Assembly: GCA_903813345.2 (NCBI GenBank) | Contig: CAIIXF020000003.1 | Span: forward strand, 20,474,931-20,538,930 | Length of the DNA: 64,000 nt | Direction: 5' to 3' | Source of the DNA: Owenia fusiformis | Taxonomy: Eukaryota; Annelida; Polychaeta; Sabellida; Oweniidae | The notes under the pieces: generated by a model | The model's database searches: none | Seen by the model: only the letters and a program-made list of their open reading frames with translations | What the model was told of the DNA's origin: nothing | Position numbers and translations under genes: made by a program | Shown: positions 35,117 through 45,595 of the stretch, piece after piece | Layout of the letters: each line of letters starts with the position of its first letter | How positions within the stretch are numbered: position 1 is the first letter of the stretch

Positions 35117-35127
35117 GGGGAGTCCCC
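35117..35127. promoter_or_regulatory. kB-like palindrome upstream of the SPATA2-like gene
   Basis: GGGGAGTCCCC is palindromic apart from its centre and resembles Rel/NF-kB sites. It lies about 170 bases upstream of the start codon. Given the family's role in NF-kB signalling, feedback control is conceivable, but one motif is weak evidence. Confidence 0.3.
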
Positions 35128-35972
35128 TTTTTATAATGCTGAAGTCAGTTGACCTGAAAGCACACAAATGTAAAACAAATTAATTAATACCAACAATATT
35201 ATATTGTACTTCGCCTGAAAGCTTACCATATAACATGTAAGTACAGTATGACAGTATATTCTGTAGTTGTAGTTAAAGTGAATAATACCTTTTACTGTTC
35301 AGTCAATGTCAAAAACCTAATCTTTCTCTTTGCTATTAGATAGTTTTACATGGATTTATATGAAGTCTTTGAGGATTAACAATTAATCCTTGACTTTTAT
35401 ATCTAAAATTGTGATCAGCTTTGAAATAACACTGATTCATAATGGCAGGGAAATTCAACTGATAAACATGATAAAGAGTAAAATCAAATAATATAATTTT
35501 AGGAAACATTTCCTTTTTTTGTGTTTAATTGCACTCAAAAACATGCAAAAACTTTGTCAATATTAGTATTATTACTATGAGAAGATAAAGAAATTGCCAC
35601 AATTTCCCCAAGTGCCGCTTCCTCTTTTAAATAGTCAAGCAATAGCTGATTCAACTTATAATCTTAAGTTTCAAGGAATCAATGTTGATTCCAGAAATAG
35701 CCTACATGTCTCTTGATCAACTAGAGAAATGAAACCTAGGTCACAAAAAGAATCTAATATGACTTTATGAATATACATGTACATTGTAGTAAGTTCCCCC
35801 TGGGGATTGTTTAGTCTGATGTCTCACCAAAATTCTACAGAAAAATATTTCTTCAGTGTTTTCGAATGAAACTTAAATTAGGGTATAGATATATAAATTA
35901 ATATCCTCTTTCAAATTGGCTAAGTTAAGATTAACTGGACTCTTCATTAAAAACACTTATTGTGACCAACTC

Positions 35973-36066
35973 ACCCGGAATAGCCTGACAACGGTAAAGT
36001 TAGATATTGTCACAAATGACGGACATAACCGTATCTGACTTTACTGTTGTCAGGCTATTCCGGTGT
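35973..36066. repeat. 94-bp hairpin MITE
   Basis: CCGGAATAGCCTGACAACGG with TAAAGT is mirrored by ACTTTA and CTGTTGTCAGGCTATTCCGG, nearly perfectly over about 30 bp. The loop region carries CACAAATGACGGACATAACC. Non-coding. Confidence 0.75.
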
Positions 36067-37044
36067 GCAAATAATGAATCTCCAATTCTGGTTAGAACAT
36101 GGGAAAAGTTAAAACACCATATGATTAAAAAATATGTTTCTCATTTTCATGGATAATCCGCACAGATTAACATCCGGGTATGTTATTTCTAGAACTTCAC
36201 AGTGCTTGGAATCATTGTTACAAGGTCTTGGAATAACAAGAATGCTGTTTTAAATAGTCAGGGTTTGAAAATTGGTGAGGCAAAGAGGATTATACAATTG
36301 GACATTACTTTCATAGTCTCTGAATCAAAAACAGTCAGAACTTTTGTAAAACCTTGGCAAGCCTCATGCCTGAGTTATGCCAATAATGGCTGCATCAAAC
36401 TAAACAAAAAGTTATTCTGACAGACCAATAATTATTCTGAAGGAACCTAAATATAGTACCTAGCAAGACCAAAATAAATACTCATCTGACAAGTGGATTT
36501 TTTCTGGATGATGCAAGGAATGGCACTGCGTGATCATGAAATACTGTATCTTATACGAAAAAATAGATTATAACTTCCTAATCATGTTTCTTCGTTGAAA
36601 TACTGCACATGGAACTGTGTAATTTGGAAAATTCTTCAAGCTCAGCCATGAATCAAACAAATACTTTCAGTGACATAGTTCCCTAACAGATACCTAATTA
36701 ATTATCCAATATGTCTTAGAGATCCACCCAAACAGTATACCACCAAATACCCAAAACTGTGAAGCATAAAAAAGGTACCTACCCATGATGCCACATTGTA
36801 TGTTGCTGATAACTTGCCCAATAAAATGAAGCTGTGATACAAGATGGTCCTGGGATACATATAGTGCTGGTGGAAAGAATCAGGTAAGACAAGTGTGAGA
36901 TTAATCAACTGATGGAAATAGAGGTGAGGATGTTCAGAGAAAATAAACAAACCTTTGAAATACATTCAATTACACAGTATGAGTAGCGAAACCTTACAAT
37001 ACATTCAATACACCAGCAGGAGGGACAAACCAAATACAATAATA

Positions 37045-37125
37045 CAGGGTGACCCAAAAAATGCCACCCATTAATTAACTCTATAACTCTCTCAATAATT
37101 AAGGAATCTACGCAATTTTTATGAG
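37045..37125 (+). mobile_element. Tc1-type terminus, family D copy 2
   Basis: TA then CAGGGTGACCCAAAAAATGC opens it, followed by CTCTATAACTCTCTCAATAA and TTAAGGAATCT. It resembles 30491-30580. No matching right end or transposase frame was found. Confidence 0.45.
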
Positions 37126-38654
37126 AAACAAACCTTACAAAACATTCATTGACAAGTGACTCTGTGCACAATTTTGGATATTATTTCATAAAATATCAAT
37201 GCCCTTAAAAGGAATAATAATCAAAGCTAGGTATATTTAAGATCATTCCAAAAATCTCTGAATTTTGAAATGCTGTATCCTACCTTGTGAGTTTTTTGTT
37301 TTGTTACTTAAATGATTGTGTGAGTAAAATGTTTCCATGATTTTATGTTCCTTTTTTATTCTAAACATGTTTATAGCTTTAGTATATTCATGGGCCTTCA
37401 ATTAGATGAAAGACCATGGCATATATGATACCATTTAAAAGTCTGACTTTGCACCCTTACAGACAAGCTTCATCTATACTCTAAACAAGAGATACTTTTT
37501 CCTCCTAACCTTCATATCTAATCAAATTGTGTCAATCAAAATTCAGCCACCTAAAATTGTATTTCATCAACCCATGAAAGCCCAAGACAACTACATATAC
37601 TTTCGAAGCAATTTAGATTTTATCAGTATTCAAAAGTGTAAAATTATCAATCCCAACCAGATTGTAGAAATAACTACTAAAGCCTCTGGGTATATATTCA
37701 AATACACAGTAAAGGATATATCTGGAAACATATCATATCAGTACAATTCAAAAATACATGTACACATTCTCTGCGGATTGTTCCAAAAGTTTTACACTGA
37801 TTGTTCTTGTATAGAGTAAAATTTACTTTCTTCACAATCAGGAAGAGTGCCAGTGATATCCCAACAAATATCAACAAAAGCATAAAAATACTTTAACCAT
37901 TTTTTGCAAACAGATTTTCAACAGGGTGGTAGGTAATTTACAGATTTTCAACAAGCTGCAATCCATGTTTTTATATTTCACTTTAAGTTGTGACATGTCA
38001 TAATTTAAAATTCAAATATGTTTCAGAATTAATATTTTAGACATGAATATAATTATATCTTTAATAGTGTCAGAGCAATTCCAGTAATAATATAAATTAT
38101 AACCCATCATACTTTGTTGCAATATGTCTTTATCAAGTCTACAGCTAGACTGACATGTATTTTATATAATGTACAGCTGTTAAATCATTTTTATAAAAAC
38201 CTTACCTTGTTGCTCTAATTTTATATTGACAAGAAAATACACATCATTTGCCTTTAGTTTTCATGTATATATAATACATATGAATTGCTGACTAATATAA
38301 AGCCATTCAATCTCACATGATTCTTGCAATTATAACTTATAATACAATGTACAATGTCCTTTCTTTCATCACAATTCTGAAATAAAGATGACTAAACAGT
38401 TTTAAATAAAGGCATGTTCCAACACTGAGTCAAATAGATGGAGCAACTATATCTCAAGTACATGTAACAAGAGTGTAATATTTACAACCAGTTACAACCT
38501 ACAATAGATGGTTTGCTATCCCGGGTTTGCTATACATGTAGATCTCCTTTAATAATAAAAATGCAAGATATTACAACATTGCAGCCTCCCTGAATATGTA
38601 TTTTTCTGGTAAAATATGTATTCTTCTGGTATAATTTTTGTTTTGTAGCCTGGA

Positions 38655-38685
38655 GCATGGGCTTTCAACGGTTGAAAGCCCATGC
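38655..38685. repeat. Perfect 15-bp inverted repeat, 1-nt loop
   Basis: GCATGGGCTTTCAAC, a single G, then GTTGAAAGCCCATGC. The core ATGGGCTTTCAA is shared with the ends of the MITE at 11614-11813, so this may be an end-to-end remnant of that family. Confidence 0.75.
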
Positions 38686-39852
38686 CTGGAGTAAGTTACA
38701 AAATCAGGAACTTCACTGAATTTAGTGGTTATGACAAATACTCTTTTACCATAGGAGAGAGAGCGCATGCGCAAAGTGTAAGACGGAAAAATTGAGCTCC
38801 GAAAAATAACTTTATTTTTGTGTATTTACAGCTAGTCCGAACATTCTACATAACTACACAGACCGCCTATAACTCGCTGGAGGTGCCAAGAATCCAACGC
38901 GACCCTTCAACGGACTAAAACCACCGGGAAAGTTGGAATACGTGACCAACAAGATCCACCTCGTGTCCGCCATTGCAGCCATTTTGCCCGGGAAATTTCC
39001 ATTGGAAATTCGTTTGTCACGGGAACCTGAGGACCCAGTGTGTGCCCAGCTTTGTGTGCCCAGCTGTTTCTTATAATCTTAGCTGGAGGTATAGATCCTC
39101 CGGATCTTTTAATATATATTTTTATCTTTTTTGACCAATACAAATATTTCTTAAAAAACCTAGTGACTGTCTAGTAAAAAGCAGGTTTTGATATTTTTAT
39201 CTGTAAGTTATACAGTAGCCTACTCAATAATCATTCCACGCTACAGCTAACTTTGATATTATTTACCTAAGAAGTATAATTCAAGCAACTTTATCGCATT
39301 TCTGGGGCGTCGCCCGCCACTGCATGGTTACCTCTCTGGTGCCATTTTGTTTTCGTTTTTGATAAGTCTATACGACATTGTTTCAGCTAAATAAGACGAG
39401 TGGTGTACAGTATTTAGAAGCTAATGATTTCCTAGATAAAGTAAGAATTTTTCCTATGAGTTAGCTGTGTACCACCTGCTTTTAGTGTAGTTAGTGCTTT
39501 ACCTGCTTTCCCTGCTTTGCGTGCTGCACTGTGTGTATTTTACTGCAACATTGCTAGAGTAGGACTAATTATCCAGTAGGGCAAGGTTCGTAGTGCATCT
39601 AGTAACTAATAAGGATATACCATTGTATGATTTGTTGGGGCCGATTTAGATTGGCACATTTTAGTTATTTTTATATGTGTTAGGATTGAAAAGTCTATTT
39701 TTACAGAGTCTATTTTTACAAAGCTTTCTTTTTTATATAACCTTTTTATAAATATATAAATATACACATAGAGTATTTTTATCTTTGCCAAATAACCAAC
39801 TCACTTGGTAACTGTACAGGTACATGTTAAACTAGCTTCCAGACAGCTTGGA

Positions 39853-40941
39853 ATGCCTGTAAAATCTAAGTCAAAAGCTAAAAAGGCTACCATTCTCAAA
39901 TCAAAGGAAAAGGACTCCTGTCCATGTAATAAAGATTTAGATAGTATATTTCTGAACTGCTCAAATTGTGAGCAATGGTGGCATTCTAACTGTCTGGGTC
40001 TAGGTAATAGCGAGGAAGACTGCCCGTTACTCAAATTATATGCGCAAGAAGAGACTGTCTTCAACTGCCCTTACTGCATACTCAACAGCATCAATGCTGA
40101 TATAAAGCTTAAGCCTCAGAACACGGTCTCTCCTTCGGATAAGCAAAACAAACTGGCTAATAATTTGAGTCCACCTAAGATTTCTCAAGCTAAACATAGT
40201 AGCAAGAGTGCTATAAATAGCACTGTGAGTCAAAATCTACCAAAGAACATTTTAATCATCGACAACTTGAAAAACCCAGGCCTATTCAAGGATAGTGATA
40301 AAATCAAAAAAGAAATTTTCAAACATAAATCCCAAGTTAAAATAACCCACACTTATCAGCTTTGCAGAGGAGGAATTGCAATTCACTACGCTGACCCAGA
40401 ACAAAAGGAACTCCTCAGCAGGGACTGGCCTGAATCAGCGTTTGGAGGAAGTGGCAAACAACTTGACATACACGACACTACCCCCACCTCCCGTTGTATC
40501 ATAAGGAACGTCCCTACAAGTATAAATCCAGAAGAACTGAAACAAGTAGTTGAGCAACAATCAGGTATAAGTGTATCTATAAGAAGACTCAAATACAGGG
40601 ATACTGGTAAGGGCATGCCTATAGTGGCTGCCACATGTAGTAATCATACTGATCTGTCTATCTTATTCAAAACAAAATTAACTATTGGTAATAAAATTTT
40701 GTTAGTGGAAGCAATCAACACAGCCAAGCACAAAGTAACCCGGTGCTTCCGTTGCCAATTTTACGGGCACGTGGCGAAGGCTTGCACTAACAAAGCTAAG
40801 TGCGAAAACTGTGGTGGTGCACATAAGAATAAGTGTACCAATTCAACTAAGTGTAACAACTGTGGAGAAAACCACAAAGCTAGCTCCAATAAGTGCATTT
40901 ATTATATTGATTTAAAGCTCAAAAGGAGCACTAATGTATAG
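39853..40941 (+). CDS. LINE ORF1 protein: PHD finger, RRM-like fold, CCHC knuckles
   Basis: From the first good ATG (MPVKSKSKAKKATILKSKEK) the frame gives 362 residues. Residues about 23-76 form a complete C4HC3 PHD finger: CPC, CSNC, WWHSNC, then CPYC. Residues about 200-290 (RCIIRNVPTSINPEELKQVV onwards) look like the RRM-type domain usual in Jockey/I-group ORF1. Three zinc knuckles close the protein: CFRCQFYGHVAKAC (canonical CX2CX4HX4C), CENCGGAHKNKC and CNNCGENHKASSNKC. ORF1 proteins coat the element RNA. A PHD finger could read histone tails, but its ligand is unknown. The stop codon overlaps the ORF2 start. Confidence 0.88.
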   Translation: MPVKSKSKAKKATILKSKEKDSCPCNKDLDSIFLNCSNCEQWWHSNCLGLGNSEEDCPLLKLYAQEETVFNCPYCILNSINADIKLKPQNTVSPSDKQNKLANNLSPPKISQAKHSSKSAINSTVSQNLPKNILIIDNLKNPGLFKDSDKIKKEIFKHKSQVKITHTYQLCRGGIAIHYADPEQKELLSRDWPESAFGGSGKQLDIHDTTPTSRCIIRNVPTSINPEELKQVVEQQSGISVSIRRLKYRDTGKGMPIVAATCSNHTDLSILFKTKLTIGNKILLVEAINTAKHKVTRCFRCQFYGHVAKACTNKAKCENCGGAHKNKCTNSTKCNNCGENHKASSNKCIYYIDLKLKRSTNV

Positions 40942-43900
40942 TAACTCCATAACTATAGTGGCTGCTACTCTCTTACTTTCTCTGCTAGTGACAATGAAAA
41001 TATTCCAAGCTAACATACGTTCTATCAACACCTCGGCTAAATACATCAAACATATCTCTCCTGAAGCATCTATATTTTGCATTACAGAAATCTGGCACCC
41101 TACAGCTGAATCAATCCAAAGAGCCGGTCTAAAAGACTGGACTTGGATTTCCTCTATCAGACAAGGCAGGGAGGGGGGCGGGGCAGCCATTATAGCATCA
41201 TCAGACACAAAGGTGGTAAAAAGAAATGATCTCATGAGAAATGACATAGAGGCAGCTTGGGCAAATGTCTATTGTAAAGACCTCGCTTTTCTTCTATGTT
41301 CAGTTTATATACCCCCAGGAAACATTGAATCATGGGATAAATTTTCTAGAGTGGCAACCTCTGCTTTACATAGCAAGCTTCCAGTACTTTTTACAGGGGA
41401 TTTTAATGGGAGACATCCCTTATGGAATGACTGTTCTATTAACAAATTGGGAAGCACTATTGCAGAGTTTGCCATGATCCATGACTTACACATTTTCAAC
41501 AACCATCAGTTCACTAGAAATGAAACTATCATCGATTTAACCATCGGCTCCGGCTCACTGACATCCAAGATCTCGGAGTGGGCGGTGCGGGATGAGATCT
41601 ATTTGAAATCAGATCACAAACTTATCTCATTCAGCGTCGGCCAGGCCGGGAAGGAGGAAGTCAGGGAATATTATGATTTGAAAAATGCAAATTGGGAAAA
41701 ATTTGTTTCTGAAATGGAAAAACTTTGTCTTAACTGGCAACAAAACGTTATTGCTGCCAATGTTGAAGAAGCTTACACCTCCCTATGCTCGATAATGCTC
41801 AAAGTCATAAACGACATCATACCTAAGAAAAAAGTTTGTTCTAAGAGCAAAGGGTGGTGGAACGACAATTTAAATCAACAAGTTAAAGCTCTGAGAAGGG
41901 CAAAACGCCGTTATAACAAGCGCAGTGACCCTCATAATTGGGAAACCTATACCAGGCTCGCAGAAGAGTTCGCAGAGAGTGCACATAAAGCTGAATCTAG
42001 CTATTGGGATGATCTCTTCGAAGAGCTTGATCTGGGTAACCCAAATATGATATGGAAAACTGTAATGAAAACTCAAACCAAAAAGGGTAAGAAAATAGTC
42101 CAACCAATTATAGATGGAAATGGTAACATTCATCATACCGATGAGGACATTGCAGAAACTATGGTTAAGCAATATGGCAAGCAACATCTGCCAGTACAGC
42201 GGTATGATGAATGGTACAACTTTGTTGTGAGAAAGGCCAAAGAATCTGTCCAACTTGAAAAAATCAAAATTAAAAACACTAATTACAATCAGACTTGCGA
42301 ACCTTTTAACAAGGACATAGAATTTGATGAAATAATAGCAGCTATTGAGAAAACACCAGCTAAAACTGCTCCTAGTCCTAGGGAAAAAATTTTGAGTATT
42401 TTTATCAAAAAAGGGGGGATCACACTACATAAATCAATTTGGCTTCTCTCACAGAAATGCTGGGCGGAAGGTCAGCTTCCCCAGGAATTTAGAATTGATC
42501 CAAAGATTATGTTAGGTAAACCTAACAAAAATAACTATAATTCAGACAGATCCTATCGCCCTATAACACTTGAAGCTCAAGTTGGGAAAATCCTACAAAG
42601 GGTAGTCAGCCCAAGGTTATCATGGATAAGCGAGACTACATCCTCTTACTGTGCCTTCCAGGATGCTTACAGGGAACATAGATCCTGTTCACAGACTGTG
42701 ATTAGATTGGTGCAGTCCATCCAGGAGGCGTGGAATAGAGGAGAATATGTCATCGCAGCAGTATTAGATTACGAGAGCTGTTTTGAACGGGTGTTTAGGG
42801 AGGGGCTCATCTACAAACTAGCCCAGAAGGGAATCAATGGACGCCTGTTAGTGTACATCAGTGAATACTTAACTAATAGGCAATTCTCTATATCTGTCAA
42901 CAACCACACTACTCCCCTACTGCCATCAGTGGTGGGCATCCCTCAGGGGTCCGTGTTGTCTCCGCTTCTCTGTAATCTCTACACGGCAGACTCCATGGAC
43001 AACATAGGGTCGGAGAAGGCTGGCTTTGCAGATGACAACACAATATGGGCATGTGGAGCTGACTTGAAAGAGATAGAGAAACTCATCAACACGGACTTGA
43101 ATCAATTAACCAACAAATGGTGCAAAAGATGGAACATGGAGATCGCCCCTGAAAAAACCGAGGTAATGGTCTTCAGTCCACCTGGTATCACTAGCCCCGA
43201 TATTAATATCTTTATCGACGGCCGGAAACTCCAGGTGGTGTCCCACAAGAAGATTCTTGGATGCACCATAGATAACGAACTTAAATTTAATCTACATATC
43301 GAAAATAAGAAAAAATCTGCATTCGGTGCTCTTGCGGGCATAAACAATTTCACTTCCAGCAAATCGGGCTGTAGCCAAGAGGTATTCACCATGCTGTACA
43401 AAGCGTTGGTGATACCGCACTTCGAAACCAGCATTAGTGCTCTGGCTGCAGTTACCGAGAAAGCTGTTTCTGCCTATGCACCAGTCCAGAGGGCAGCACT
43501 ACTTAGAGCAACCGGATGCCTCAACTCAACTAGCACTGACTCATTAGAAGTACTGGCTGGTGTACTACCGCTTGATATTTTACTAAGAAGCAGGCAGGCT
43601 CAAGAGGGTGTGAGAATAGCTACCCACACTGAGTCAGACCCCATTGCCAGGGAATTTTTGAGATGGGGTGGGTCATCTCAAACTGAGAAGACCCCCTCCT
43701 GCTTTAATATCATAACAGCCAGACTGAGACTTCATAGATGCCCCACACAACCTAACAATTATATACAGCACTATTACCATCACCAGGATGTAGACATCTT
43801 CCAACCTACGAAGGCAACCATCCATGACGAAGATTTTGCCAACACAAAGTCCGCCCAAAGTGTTCGAATAAGCTCAGTGCTTAGTGAACAGCCGGACGGT

Positions 43901-44821
43901 AGGACTATAGTCTTCACAGACGGGTCAGCCTATGGGAATCCTGGTCCTTCGGGAGCTGCTGCAGTGGTTTATGTGGGTGGACTTAAATCTACACCTATAT
44001 GTCTTGAGCAACCAGTCTCCCTCATAGGTAACAACTATTATGGGGAAGTGGTAGCAATAAAGATGGCGGTAGAATATCTGACAACCATAAAGACTAGCAG
44101 CAACATCCTGCTCTTGTCAGACTGCCAACCCGCTATAACAGCATCTTTTATTACTACCAAGTGTAAAAGCATCACAGAGGACATTATTGACACAAGGAAA
44201 GCCTGCAAACTGCTATCTTTACAGAACAAAACCTTAGAAGTCTACTGGGTCCCAGGTCACCAAGGGACAGAAGGGAATGAAGTTGCGGATAAAACTGCCA
44301 AGAAAGCAGCATTGGCAGCCAAATCTCTCACTGACTGTAAAACATCTAAGTCTGTAGCTTATAATAATATCAAATGTAACGCTTTAGAGAAATGGCAAAA
44401 TAGGTATAACAACTCCACCAAGGTGAACTTTGTTCAGGAATTAATTCCTAAGGTTAAATTGAAAAGTCCAATTGTAAAGACAGGAACTAGGTATTATAGA
44501 AATATATGTAACCAAATTATTTCTGGGCACACCCGTTTACATGGCCATCACCATAGAATTAACCCCGATATTTTATCTCCCAACTGTGACCACTGTAACA
44601 TACCAGAGACAGTTGAACATTACATCTTTGCTTGCTCTAAGTTCCAGGAAGAGAGGGAGATTCTATTGGCCAAAGTGCAACAGATACTACTAGGAGCTAA
44701 ATACAATCCAGCTCTAGACCTACAAACAATCACAGGACTCAACACAAGCCTGGACCATAAGTTAAATAAAGAAATTATGAAATGCCTGCAGGCATTTATA
44801 CAGAAATCCAAGAGATTTTAA
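40934..44821 (+). CDS. LINE ORF2 polyprotein: endonuclease, reverse transcriptase, RNase H, zinc knuckle
   Basis: The frame has 1,295 codons. An apurinic-type endonuclease spans about residues 21-230, with FQANIRS, the catalytic Glu in CITEIWHP, GDFNGRHPLW (about 155) and SDHKLI (about 225). The RT follows, with RSYRPITL, motif A AAVLDYESCF, GIPQGSVLSPLL and FADD (about 697) in place of YADD. The RNase H has all four acidic positions: FTDGSAYGNPGP (about 993), GEVVAIK, LLSDCQPAI and GNEVADKTAKK. A C-terminal CDHC...HYIFAC knuckle sits at about 1216. Everything needed for target-primed reverse transcription appears present. The ATG overlaps the ORF1 stop by eight bases (ATGTATAG), suggesting termination-reinitiation. 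Confidence 0.95.
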   Translation: MYSNSITIVAATLLLSLLVTMKIFQANIRSINTSAKYIKHISPEASIFCITEIWHPTAESIQRAGLKDWTWISSIRQGREGGGAAIIASSDTKVVKRNDLMRNDIEAAWANVYCKDLAFLLCSVYIPPGNIESWDKFSRVATSALHSKLPVLFTGDFNGRHPLWNDCSINKLGSTIAEFAMIHDLHIFNNHQFTRNETIIDLTIGSGSLTSKISEWAVRDEIYLKSDHKLISFSVGQAGKEEVREYYDLKNANWEKFVSEMEKLCLNWQQNVIAANVEEAYTSLCSIMLKVINDIIPKKKVCSKSKGWWNDNLNQQVKALRRAKRRYNKRSDPHNWETYTRLAEEFAESAHKAESSYWDDLFEELDLGNPNMIWKTVMKTQTKKGKKIVQPIIDGNGNIHHTDEDIAETMVKQYGKQHLPVQRYDEWYNFVVRKAKESVQLEKIKIKNTNYNQTCEPFNKDIEFDEIIAAIEKTPAKTAPSPREKILSIFIKKGGITLHKSIWLLSQKCWAEGQLPQEFRIDPKIMLGKPNKNNYNSDRSYRPITLEAQVGKILQRVVSPRLSWISETTSSYCAFQDAYREHRSCSQTVIRLVQSIQEAWNRGEYVIAAVLDYESCFERVFREGLIYKLAQKGINGRLLVYISEYLTNRQFSISVNNHTTPLLPSVVGIPQGSVLSPLLCNLYTADSMDNIGSEKAGFADDNTIWACGADLKEIEKLINTDLNQLTNKWCKRWNMEIAPEKTEVMVFSPPGITSPDINIFIDGRKLQVVSHKKILGCTIDNELKFNLHIENKKKSAFGALAGINNFTSSKSGCSQEVFTMLYKALVIPHFETSISALAAVTEKAVSAYAPVQRAALLRATGCLNSTSTDSLEVLAGVLPLDILLRSRQAQEGVRIATHTESDPIAREFLRWGGSSQTEKTPSCFNIITARLRLHRCPTQPNNYIQHYYHHQDVDIFQPTKATIHDEDFANTKSAQSVRISSVLSEQPDGRTIVFTDGSAYGNPGPSGAAAVVYVGGLKSTPICLEQPVSLIGNNYYGEVVAIKMAVEYLTTIKTSSNILLLSDCQPAITASFITTKCKSITEDIIDTRKACKLLSLQNKTLEVYWVPGHQGTEGNEVADKTAKKAALAAKSLTDCKTSKSVAYNNIKCNALEKWQNRYNNSTKVNFVQELIPKVKLKSPIVKTGTRYYRNICNQIISGHTRLHGHHHRINPDILSPNCDHCNIPETVEHYIFACSKFQEEREILLAKVQQILLGAKYNPALDLQTITGLNTSLDHKLNKEIMKCLQAFIQKSKRF

Positions 44822-45489
44822 TAACTTATTTTTAACTCGAGTGAGATAGTGACTCTATTTTAACATCTCATTTTAATGGAAAAACACTTGCATTTTAGAC
44901 TACGTTAGATAACAAGTTTTAGCGCTCTCTCTCCCAATAGAAGTAAAATAAGCACAAGTGAAAAGTACAAGTGATATTTTTAGTACATGAGTTTTAAAAA
45001 ACAGCAACAAGTGATCAAAGGCAGCATAATAATGCCAAAGTGATCCCGGAACACCTTATAAGGAACACTGAAAAGGACTAAGAAGAAGAACCATAGGCTG
45101 CGGCGCCTCCTATACTTTTTACAAAGCAAACCCCAATATGTCCTCAATCTACTTATAGCTAACATTTGAATGAAGAAGAGAATCAGAAAATTAAATTTAA
45201 AGTTGCTGTAGTGAACCTGGTGCATGTCTAGCAGTTCAGCAGATTTTTTTTAAAAAAACATTCGAAAATGTTTCCAACAATTTTAGTTTCTTCTCTATAG
45301 CCTATCTGCCATTTGAATCGTGTTATTAACACAAAAGTTTGTTCGAATGCATAAAAGACCATCCTTAGATACGCCTATTCAAACAAAACTTACCATATTT
45401 AGCTGATGAGTCATAAAAATCCCCCAGAAAATGTCGAACTTTTCAACTTTTCAAAATTGCAAATGGTAGAGGGGAATCCCCAGATTTTA

Positions 45490-45586
45490 TCACGTGATAG
45501 CCGGAAACGAGGCTCACTATAGCAACAAAACAAGTTGGACATTTTGGAAAGAAATCATTTTAATATTTTACAAAATACCTGTTTAA
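45490..45586 (+). promoter_or_regulatory. Candidate GAS8 promoter elements
   Basis: An E-box palindrome TCACGTGA lies at 45490-45497. CCGGAAAC follows. GGCTCACTATAGCAAC at 45511-45526 resembles an RFX X-box with a good AGCAAC half. TGTTTA at 45580-45585 is a FOX-type core. RFX and FOXJ1 control motile-cilium genes, and GAS8 is one, so the set is plausible but each match is loose. Confidence 0.3.
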
Positions 45587-45595
45587 TACATCATA

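Larger units (their letters stand above)
34949..38760. other. Upstream region of the SPATA2-like gene, no coding sequence
   Basis: The interval is AT-rich. A possible 5'-UTR splice acceptor (TGCTTTAG on the minus strand) lies about 25 bases before the SPATA2-like ATG, so its promoter could be further right. Items inside: a kB-like palindrome at 35117-35127, a hairpin at 35973-36066, a Tc1-type end at 37045, and a perfect hairpin at 38655-38685. Open frames of 60-96 codons here show no features of a gene. Confidence 0.5.
38760..45240 (+). mobile_element. Full-length-looking non-LTR retrotransposon (I/Jockey-group, RNase H-bearing)
   Basis: Two uninterrupted frames (39853-40941 and 40934-44821) encode an ORF1 nucleic-acid-binding protein and an endonuclease-RT-RNase H polyprotein. 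An RNase H domain after the RT is characteristic of the I group (I, LOA, R1, Tad and relatives); the clade is not settled here. Base composition is richer in G+C than the surroundings from about 38760 (GCGCATGCGC at 38763, CGCCCGCCACTGC near 39309), which probably marks the 5' UTR. The 3' UTR follows 44821, with no clear poly(A). Only 39853-44821 is secure; both outer ends and any target duplication remain undetermined. It lies between the divergent SPATA2-like and GAS8 genes. Confidence 0.85.

Noticed and set aside
39805-40941. LTR/gag origin for the CCHC-bearing ORF1
   Set aside because: It is followed by an endonuclease-RT-RNase H ORF of non-LTR type, with no protease, integrase or terminal direct repeats.
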